A DNA stretch of 33,994 bases. Source: Gammaproteobacteria bacterium (GTDB taxonomy: Bacteria; Pseudomonadota; Gammaproteobacteria; SZUA-229). The stretch lies in NCBI GenBank assembly GCA_029882395.1, contig JAOUKT010000037.1:1-33994 (forward strand). Direction: 5' to 3'. The notes under the pieces are model-generated. The model had not been told where the DNA came from, ran no database searches, and was given only the letters and a program-made list of their open reading frames with translations. Below, piece by piece: positions 20,179 through 27,050 of this stretch (within the stretch, counting starts at the first letter, position 1; the number at the start of each line of letters is the position of its first letter). The position numbers were made by a program, and so were the translations under genes.

Positions 20179-21558
20179 TTACTTCACCGATTCATTTCTG
20201 ATGATAAAGGTCTGGTAGGGCAGTTGCTGCAGATGGCGCACCAGCATTACATAAGCCACTGCAAAACTGATTATAACAGCCATTGCATAACCCCAGCCAT
20301 ACCAGGCCAGACCTAAATGCAAACTGGCCCAGGTAATTAGCGAATTTGCAAACAGGAATACCAGCGCAATCGTCAGGACTTTTAAACGTGCATCAAAATA
20401 AGACAACACTATCATCAAAAACATTGTGAACACATGGAACGCGGCGCCGAGCACACCAAAGCGAAACATGCTTAACTGCATCGAGCTGGCCTGCACCGAC
20501 TGCAGAATCAGCGGTGCTAACAAAATCACCCCCAGCGCAATCGTCAGCTGCAAGATGATAATATTTCTGGCACTGGCGATAATACCTGCCCACAGTTGCC
20601 GGTGATTCTTTTCAATTCGCTCGTAGTTGGCATGGTTCTGAATATCCTGATAAAAACGCAGGTACTGTTCAAAAAAACGGGTCTCTATAGCGATGGTAAA
20701 GACCGCAATGGCAGGCACGATAGTCAGGTAAGAAAGAAACATGGCACCATCATAATGCGGATAGGAAACCAGGCCGCTCTGGTGAACATCGCGTTGCGGT
20801 GAAAACCACATAATCCACTTATCCACCCAGATAGCCAGATTATAAACAAAACCAGACAGCACGATTTCCCAATGCGATTTAAAATAACGCAAAAATGCAA
20901 ACGGCTGCCGGGGCGTGCCCGGGTACTCGGCCAATACTCTCGCGATCAGGTTAAAAAAGATATACGCCAGGCCGAGGTTAAAGCCCATCAACATGCCCGC
21001 TATGGAAAAATAAGGTGCCAGCAGCATTGTACAGGCCAAAGCGATCAGCATGCCCAGACCAAATGTTCGGGAGATAGCGGCGTATTCTTTGAGTGCTGAC
21101 ATAAACACACTGACCAGCCAGATACCGGTTATAAGAAAATAGTTTGTCACCGCAACGAGCTGCACCCAGGGTGTCAGATCTGCATAATAAAGATAAAAAA
21201 TGATCACTATTGGTGCCTGCAGACCGAACAACAACATCAACGCACCAAGCAAAAGTCCCGGCGCAGCTGATACATTCCGCGCATAAATCAGGTCAGACAG
21301 AAAACGTGTCGCCACCATAAAGACCGGCGCCGAAAAAACGAGTGAAAAGGCAAAGTTATAAATAATAATAATGCGGAATTCGGATAATTCTGCCAGCGCC
21401 AGAAACTGGTTTCCAATTAACACCAACAAACCCAGACTCATAATCGTAAACAGCCAGGGACCACTGGAGATCACAGAAGCATAAAGAAAACTCATTACCA
21501 CACCGCTAAGATCACCCCGCTGTGATAACTTGCGCAGTACAAAACCGATACCCGCCAT
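20179..21558 (-). CDS. pelG: Pel polysaccharide inner-membrane transporter PelG
   Basis: A polytopic protein of about 459 residues of the Wzx-like/MOP flippase superfamily with roughly twelve hydrophobic segments; in P. aeruginosa PelG forms the inner-membrane synthase complex with PelD, PelE and PelF and moves the polymer across. The start MAGIGFVLRKLSQRGDLSGV is characteristic. GAGGTGG lies four bases before the ATG at 21558, and that ATG overlaps the pelF stop by one base (TAATG). The frame could be extended 15 codons to 21603, but this would run into pelF. It is the last gene of the operon. Confidence 0.94.
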   Translation of the reverse strand: MAGIGFVLRKLSQRGDLSGVVMSFLYASVISSGPWLFTIMSLGLLVLIGNQFLALAELSEFRIIIIYNFAFSLVFSAPVFMVATRFLSDLIYARNVSAAPGLLLGALMLLFGLQAPIVIIFYLYYADLTPWVQLVAVTNYFLITGIWLVSVFMSALKEYAAISRTFGLGMLIALACTMLLAPYFSIAGMLMGFNLGLAYIFFNLIARVLAEYPGTPRQPFAFLRYFKSHWEIVLSGFVYNLAIWVDKWIMWFSPQRDVHQSGLVSYPHYDGAMFLSYLTIVPAIAVFTIAIETRFFEQYLRFYQDIQNHANYERIEKNHRQLWAGIIASARNIIILQLTIALGVILLAPLILQSVQASSMQLSMFRFGVLGAAFHVFTMFLMIVLSYFDARLKVLTIALVFLFANSLITWASLHLGLAWYGWGYAMAVIISFAVAYVMLVRHLQQLPYQTFIIRNESVK

Positions 21559-23111
21559 TACGCCACCTCTTCTTTGATGTGTTGCACGCTGGGGTAACTG
21601 CAATATTTTTCGTATAAACCCCGGTAGGTTTCATCAAGGTCATTTTTATTATAATAAAGGCGAACTCTTTGCTGAATGATACTGCCGCAGTGTTGCAGCA
21701 ATAAGGGCTCAGACAATAACTGAACAATCGCCTGCGCCGTTAACGACGGACTCGACAAAGGCACAATCATGCCGCCCTTGCCAAGTGCCGGCGACTCGCG
21801 TTTGTCGCCTTCAATCATTTCACGACACGCACCGACATCGGTTGCGACACAGGGTATACCGGCAGCGCCGGCCTCAAGAATAACTAATGGTTGCGCTTCA
21901 CTGATACTGGTCAGCACGATCAGGTCAATACGAGTCAGCCACTGTGCAAGATCAACACTGCCTGTAAAAGTAAAACAACTTTCCAGACCGAGATAACGCA
22001 CCAGCATTTTACATTCGTCATAATATTCAGGGTCTTCATCATAAGGCCCTATCATATAGGCCTGAACATCCGCCAGCGACTCGCGGACCTGGGCTATCGC
22101 GCGAATAAAGGTTTTCACGTCCTTGATGGGTACCACCCGGCCTATTAAAGCGACCACAAATTTTTCTTTTGAGCTGCTGCGCGCCATCTTTGAAAAATAT
22201 TCGTAGTTAATGCCATTTGGTATCACGCTCATACGCTCAGCAACCGAACCGTTTTGTAACTGTGAGCTCTGATTACCTTCAAACAGCGTGATGATCTGAT
22301 CACACGCCTCGTAACAAATACGGGAATAGTTTTTAAAAGTGCGCATCCACATATCCTGTAAGTCACGACGAGACTTATCAACATTCATGCTTCGAAATTT
22401 ATCCTCTTCGTGAAGCCAGTCGGCCATAGCAATTTCTATGCAACGCTCGGTGGTATAAATACCGTGTTCCGTTACCATCGCCGGGCGCCCCGTTTCAAGC
22501 CTGGCCCTGGCTAAATACAAACCGGCATAACCTGTTGACACAGCGTGATAGACACGGGCCTGCGGCAGCTCGCCTAAAATCACAGAATACATGCCCCCCA
22601 GCAGACCTCGCCAAGACCAGAAATAATCAAGAAACGAACAGCGACTGAATCCCGTCCGATACATGCGCAGCAACATTTGCCAGGCAGTCGCAGAATCGAG
22701 CAGAAAAAGTTTTCCCAGCTGCTGTCTCAGTGGCGAAGAAATTCGCAACAAAGAAGCCAGATCATCTAAATCAGCATCGTAGGTCAGATCATTCAGCAGC
22801 TGTTCGATTTGCTGCATTATTTGCTCTGCATGGTGTAGTTTTTTTACGCCTTTTGGCAGGCGCTGCAAGGTAATTTCCGTCGTGCCGACTACGTTTTTCG
22901 GCAATGAATAGCGCCGTTTTTTCTCACTATCAGGGGCCACCAGTATCAGCAGGTGAAAAGTCAGATGCGACTGCGCCTGTATCAGATCATGCACCCAGCT
23001 AGAAACCCCGCCCGCAACATAAGGATAGGAGCCTTCCAGTATCAGACAAATTTCTGCACATTTCACATCATGTACTAACTCGCTCATAATATTTTTGCCA
23101 ACAGTTTTCAT
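21558..23111 (-). CDS. pelF: Pel glycosyltransferase PelF (GT4)
   Basis: A 517-residue soluble GT-B glycosyltransferase that polymerises N-acetylhexosamine from a UDP-sugar on the cytoplasmic face of the Pel complex. The N-terminal GSYPYVAGGVSSWVHDLI (residues 27-44) is a hallmark of PelF. The GT4 E-x7-E motif is EAQPLVILE (Glu405 and Glu413), followed by AGAAGIPCVATDVGACREMI. The acceptor-side segment VPNG-like VIPNGINYEYF is also present. Length is close to P. aeruginosa PelF (507). It overlaps pelE by 4 bases (ATGA) and pelG by one, so these three are translationally coupled. Confidence 0.95.
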   Translation of the reverse strand: MKTVGKNIMSELVHDVKCAEICLILEGSYPYVAGGVSSWVHDLIQAQSHLTFHLLILVAPDSEKKRRYSLPKNVVGTTEITLQRLPKGVKKLHHAEQIMQQIEQLLNDLTYDADLDDLASLLRISSPLRQQLGKLFLLDSATAWQMLLRMYRTGFSRCSFLDYFWSWRGLLGGMYSVILGELPQARVYHAVSTGYAGLYLARARLETGRPAMVTEHGIYTTERCIEIAMADWLHEEDKFRSMNVDKSRRDLQDMWMRTFKNYSRICYEACDQIITLFEGNQSSQLQNGSVAERMSVIPNGINYEYFSKMARSSSKEKFVVALIGRVVPIKDVKTFIRAIAQVRESLADVQAYMIGPYDEDPEYYDECKMLVRYLGLESCFTFTGSVDLAQWLTRIDLIVLTSISEAQPLVILEAGAAGIPCVATDVGACREMIEGDKRESPALGKGGMIVPLSSPSLTAQAIVQLLSEPLLLQHCGSIIQQRVRLYYNKNDLDETYRGLYEKYCSYPSVQHIKEEVA

Positions 23112-24241
23112 TCTGTTATCGCCTCAGCATCAATCTTATCGTTTCTCCATAATTCAATACTGTCCAGCAATGACTGCGGCAGATCAGAACCGGCAGGAAT
23201 CTGGCGCTGATGATGACGTATTTCCTCGCGCAGATTTGTCAAGCGCTGCAAATTATATAAGCACTCCCAGTGCCAGATTCTTTGCAGCGGATCAACAACA
23301 CCGCCCGACTTTTTGAGAGCGCCTTCGAAGATATCGGATGCTTCGCTTATCCGGTTATCACGCACTAATAAACGTCCCAGCGCCCAGTCAATGCTTTCAT
23401 CATCCGGGCGCAGTTCCTGCAAGTGCCGGTACAGGGCTTCGGCTTTGTGCCGGTATTCAATCTGACTCGCGCTGTCTCCCAGGCCGGCGTTAGCATGGTT
23501 ATCATAGTGCCTTGCAAGCGCCAGCAGGTTTTCGAAATCATTGGGGTGCTTGTTTTTCAGGCGTTCCAGCAACAATGTTTCCGCCAGAAATACTTCTTCA
23601 ATTTTGGTGATGGCTGCCACCGCATGAGCACGCACCGCATTGCATGAGTCAGCAAGAGCAGCCCTCAAGGCGTGGGCAAAAATCGGATGGTAATTTCTCA
23701 CCATCAGATCAATCGCCGTCTCTTTTTCCGATATTGATCCAGAAATTAACACATCAGTAAAAGGCACCAGTTCGCGATGTTGCTGTTCTGTCTCCTGGCT
23801 CCATGCACGCAGCCGTTCGATCAGCATTTCCTCTGGCGTTGTTGTTTGCTCGGGTAAGATTTCTTTATACCAAATCTCAAACGGCGTTGCTGTGCTGCGA
23901 TACATAATATAAAACAAGGCGCTCATGACCATGCCCGCTGCACCGAGCGGGCCCAGTACCAGCACCATCAGAAACGTCAGTGCTGAAAACCCCCAGCCCT
24001 GATCCAGTAAGCGGCAGAAAACGGCATGCAAAAGAAACAGACTACTGGCAAGAAAGTGCGGCAGCAATACCAGCAGAAACGCAAGCTCTCCCTCTGCCCA
24101 GATCGAGAGCAGCCACAGGTCGAGCTCTGTCACCAGCAGCAATATCAACATCATTGTTAACAGGCAATAATTTCTCGCCGCTGGCCGCGACTTAATGCCC
24201 TGTATTTTTTCCATAAAATAACTGAGTCTGTTGTTTAGCAT
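23108..24241 (-). CDS. pelE: Pel complex membrane protein PelE
   Basis: A 377-residue protein with hydrophobic segments at about residues 25-48, 52-75 and 84-114, then a cytoplasmic helical region with HEAT/TPR-like repeats (AVRAHAVAAITKIEEVF; HYDNHANAGLGDSASQIEYRHKAEALYRHLQEL; WALGRLLVRDNRISEASDIFEGAL). This matches PelE, an inner-membrane TPR protein that recruits PelF. It is about 50 residues longer than P. aeruginosa PelE (329). GAGGGAG precedes the ATG. Identity follows from layout and position before pelF more than from motifs. Confidence 0.85.
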   Translation of the reverse strand: MLNNRLSYFMEKIQGIKSRPAARNYCLLTMMLILLLVTELDLWLLSIWAEGELAFLLVLLPHFLASSLFLLHAVFCRLLDQGWGFSALTFLMVLVLGPLGAAGMVMSALFYIMYRSTATPFEIWYKEILPEQTTTPEEMLIERLRAWSQETEQQHRELVPFTDVLISGSISEKETAIDLMVRNYHPIFAHALRAALADSCNAVRAHAVAAITKIEEVFLAETLLLERLKNKHPNDFENLLALARHYDNHANAGLGDSASQIEYRHKAEALYRHLQELRPDDESIDWALGRLLVRDNRISEASDIFEGALKKSGGVVDPLQRIWHWECLYNLQRLTNLREEIRHHQRQIPAGSDLPQSLLDSIELWRNDKIDAEAITE

Positions 24242-24254
24242 TTCGACTCCCTCT

Positions 24255-24383
24255 TCACGCAGTGTTTATTAACAGCAGCAAGCGCGATAAAACAGTGAAC
24301 GCAACACACAGATAAAACCACAGCCTGGTGTCGTTAAAAAGTTCCTTTTTTAAAGCCTTCTCTGACAAAAAAACCGTTTTCAA
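24255..24383 (-). CDS. Possible 42-residue single-span membrane peptide between pelD and pelE
   Basis: An open frame starting with TTG (24381-24383) and stopping at TGA 24255-24257 would encode a lysine-rich lead (KTVFLSEKALKKELF) and one hydrophobic helix (LWFYLCVAFTVLSRLLLLI), ending 13 bases before the pelE start. A purine-rich GGGGGA abuts the TTG with no spacer, which is a poor initiation context, so expression is uncertain. The 179-base gap is otherwise unexplained in a tightly packed operon. Confidence 0.25.
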   Translation of the reverse strand: MKTVFLSEKALKKELFNDTRLWFYLCVAFTVLSRLLLLINTA

Positions 24384-24420
24384 TCCCCCGCTTCAGCTGA
24401 TCATGGCCATGCCGATGATG

Positions 24421-25410
24421 CTAGCTGGGCTGAACCGACTTGGCATAAACAGCACCAATCCATTCCCGTATAGAATTAAAATCTTTTATTGTATTGAGGG
24501 AAAGCTGGGAGAAACTTTGTTGTTCAATTTTCAACATTCCAAACAGCTCTCCGCTCTCCGGCATTATTAGCGGACCGGCCAACAAACCCTGTTGCTTCAG
24601 AACGGCTTCATCGGCAGGGTCAGCGATACACAGAACGTTTCTTTCCCTGATCACCGATTTAAATAAAGGGCTCTCGCTATCAAAGTCGCGCACAAAATTA
24701 TCCGTTTCAGTCCAGCCATGTTCGAATGCCAGCTGAAGCTGATCATCCGCTAACAGATAAATTGAAAACTTGTCCGGCTCTAACATGCTGGCAATCAAAT
24801 TCTGTGCCCGCTCAAGCACCTGCCGTGGCTCCAGAGATTCCATCTCCCTGGCGGCCTTTAAGGTTTTACGAATCGTGCGCGATTGCCCGGCGAGACGAAT
24901 TTCTAACTTTTCTTTGATCTCGTTTATCTCGTCAAATGAATCCGAAAGCGTCGCCTGTCGTTGTGCATAATCCTCTAACTGCCTGTTCAGGTGCATGCTG
25001 GCATTGATATGACGGAAACTTATTTCGCCGATAATCACTGATGCTATAAGCCAGAGTATCGGTAACTTAAATAACATAAAAAACCACTGATGAAGATCTT
25101 GTTCCAGCGCGCGATCCGGCACATTACCCAGCACCAATACCAGACTCGCTGCCAGTGCCGTGATCAGACCTGTGCGCGTGCCGTATTGCGCACTCATCAG
25201 CAGCACCAGCACCCAATACGGGTGCGGTTCAATCTGACGAAACCGGGTCCCGCCAAAGAAAAAATAATCAAGCACCAGCGTTGCCGCCAGGATCACGACA
25301 ACTTCCAGCAATGCCATGGCTTGCTGCTTTGGCTGGCTCACCAATGCATCCGGCACACGCAAAGCTTCCGCCGGTATTAAATTGTGATGCACATCCCTCA
25401 TCTTATTCAT
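24421..25410 (-). CDS. pelD: PelD-like inner-membrane GAF protein lacking the GGDEF domain
   Basis: A 329-residue protein: hydrophobic segments at about 31-52, 63-78, 80-97 and 111-130, a coiled-coil or helical linker at 130-190, and a GAF domain at about 195-325 (LEPRQVLERAQNLIASMLEPDKFSIYLL; SPLFKSVIRERNVLCIADP; AGPLIMPESGELFGMLKIEQ). P. aeruginosa PelD (455 residues) continues with a degenerate GGDEF domain whose RxxD site binds c-di-GMP and switches on Pel synthesis. Here the frame ends just after the GAF domain. The next 179 bases are too short for a GGDEF domain and no frame there resembles one, so this is not a simple frameshift. c-di-GMP control through PelD therefore seems absent. 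The start context is weak; ATG 25401 is an alternative. Confidence 0.88.
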   Translation of the reverse strand: MNKMRDVHHNLIPAEALRVPDALVSQPKQQAMALLEVVVILAATLVLDYFFFGGTRFRQIEPHPYWVLVLLMSAQYGTRTGLITALAASLVLVLGNVPDRALEQDLHQWFFMLFKLPILWLIASVIIGEISFRHINASMHLNRQLEDYAQRQATLSDSFDEINEIKEKLEIRLAGQSRTIRKTLKAAREMESLEPRQVLERAQNLIASMLEPDKFSIYLLADDQLQLAFEHGWTETDNFVRDFDSESPLFKSVIRERNVLCIADPADEAVLKQQGLLAGPLIMPESGELFGMLKIEQQSFSQLSLNTIKDFNSIREWIGAVYAKSVQPS

Positions 25411-25484
25411 AGTCAGAAACTCATGGTCACTTGCATAAAATAGGCTTATTTTTTACTGGCGGTTGCAACGACTCATCGTCAGCA

Positions 25485-27050
25485 TTAAAAAAACCAGATA
25501 ATACTGCCGCCAACATTCACAAATTCATCCTCCCCGCCACGGTAACTAGACAGCCCGGTCTGAATATTTGCACTCGCCTCAAAGCCTGAATCAGGCTGGT
25601 AGTTCAGTGTTATACGCCCGAACGGCGCACTGGTTTCGCGTTTGCGCTCATATTCATAACCAAGCTGTACCGCCAATAACAATTTATTCATCAGCCTGTT
25701 ATTCCAGCCCCAGTCCATAACCTGCAATTCCCGGCTCGCCAGCGGCAGAGGCATAAACACATTCGCCATCGCATCCTCACGCTCTGCATGATAGAACACG
25801 TCTTCCCAGTCCAGCGCATAGCCAAATGAAAAACCGCTTCCTGGCTTTACAAACCAGTAGCGTGAATACAGCTGAAGGCGGTTGCTTTTTGCGGCATCAT
25901 CGACTCCCTCCAGGCCGTAACGATTAAAAGAAATATCTGATGACAGGCTAAACTGCCGCCAAAATATCTTTGTATGACTCAGCGCCAGACGATGCTGATA
26001 ACCATAACCGACCAGTGCCTCCGGGATTTCATACCAGGGCTGCGTCCACGCCACTTCGATTGCGCTTTGGCCATAATCACCGGCATGCAGATAAGCCCAT
26101 CCCAGGCCCGGTTCTTTTGCGCCAGCGAAGACAGATAATATCTGTTGCCCTGAATTCAAAGCGCTCTCCAGACCTAAGCTCAGATGATGCCTTTCACCTT
26201 CGAAGGCTTTTATCTCACCACTGCTGTGGCGGATATCAAACTCCTCTTTAGCATCCCGGCGTTGATAATCGAGTGACCAGACATATCCGTTAGTCATCAG
26301 CTTTCGTGCCTGTAGCGTTGTGATGTACTGAGTATCCTGACTACCCACTGTGCTGTAGATCACTTCTGTACCGAGCCTGCTGCCATACTCTCGCAGTAAG
26401 CTTGCTTTCGACTGTTTTATGATTGATGAATACGGCATCAACACTTCGGCGCGCTCATATAAGGCCAAGGCTTCTCGCCAGCGACCTAATCTTTGCTCTA
26501 CACTGGCCATATCGAGCAGCAGCTGAGCCTGCTTCGGATAGTGTTCTATCAGTGCTCGTAAATCTGCCGCTGCCACTGACGGCTGGCCCGACTCCATTTT
26601 GAGAAACGCGGCGACCCGCTCCAGCGCCAGGCTCGATTTAGCCGGGGCCCTGACAGGCGAATGCTTTTCGCGGTCACTTTTTAATAAAATATGCAGACTG
26701 TTATCGTTAACCGTTAACGCCACTGTCACGCCAGGCTGAAGCCGCAATAACATAGCATCGTAACTTGCCGATAGCGTTTGCAACCAGGCGGATAGTTTTT
26801 TAAACGCCGGCTGCAGCTCAGGCAAATCAAGCGCGTGATCAAACTCAATAACCTGAGTCTGCTGTGAATGATGTAGCTTATAGCCCGGGCTGCGATCGAA
26901 ATTTAAAATAAGTTCGGCATCCGGCAGCGCTATCTTTACGCTATAGCTGGCCGCATAAGCCGCTTTTGTTATTAATGAAAAGGCCGCCGTTACAATTAAA
27001 ATCAGGCCGATGTACGCGGCCAGTTTTATTTCCTGAGCCCAGAGCTTCAT
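25485..27050 (-). CDS. pelB: PelB C-terminal half as separate protein: AMIN-like domain, TPR and outer-membrane barrel
   Basis: A 521-residue exported protein. Signal sequence at 1-33 (AAYIGLILIVTAAFSLITKAAYA). Residues about 36-125 form a beta-rich domain (AELILNFDRSPGYKLHHSQQTQVIEF ... VALTVNDNSLHILLK) that resembles AMIN-type domains. Residues 145-215 look like TPRs (ALIEHYPKQAQLLLDMASVEQRLGRWREALALYERAEVLMP). From about 225 alternating amphipathic strands run to the terminal IIWFF, with the final aromatic expected of a BAM substrate. This corresponds to the 16-stranded export barrel at the C-terminus of P. aeruginosa PelB, but as its own polypeptide. It overlaps the TPR gene by 4 bases (ATGA). 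No pelC lies in the 74 bases before pelD. Confidence 0.85.
   Translation of the reverse strand: MKLWAQEIKLAAYIGLILIVTAAFSLITKAAYAASYSVKIALPDAELILNFDRSPGYKLHHSQQTQVIEFDHALDLPELQPAFKKLSAWLQTLSASYDAMLLRLQPGVTVALTVNDNSLHILLKSDREKHSPVRAPAKSSLALERVAAFLKMESGQPSVAAADLRALIEHYPKQAQLLLDMASVEQRLGRWREALALYERAEVLMPYSSIIKQSKASLLREYGSRLGTEVIYSTVGSQDTQYITTLQARKLMTNGYVWSLDYQRRDAKEEFDIRHSSGEIKAFEGERHHLSLGLESALNSGQQILSVFAGAKEPGLGWAYLHAGDYGQSAIEVAWTQPWYEIPEALVGYGYQHRLALSHTKIFWRQFSLSSDISFNRYGLEGVDDAAKSNRLQLYSRYWFVKPGSGFSFGYALDWEDVFYHAEREDAMANVFMPLPLASRELQVMDWGWNNRLMNKLLLAVQLGYEYERKRETSAPFGRITLNYQPDSGFEASANIQTGLSSYRGGEDEFVNVGGSIIWFF

Noticed and set aside
24242..24420. Frameshifted remnant of a PelD GGDEF domain after the GAF domain
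   Set aside because: The gap is only 179 bases and no frame shows GGDEF or RxxD-like sequence; the only open frame has a single hydrophobic helix.
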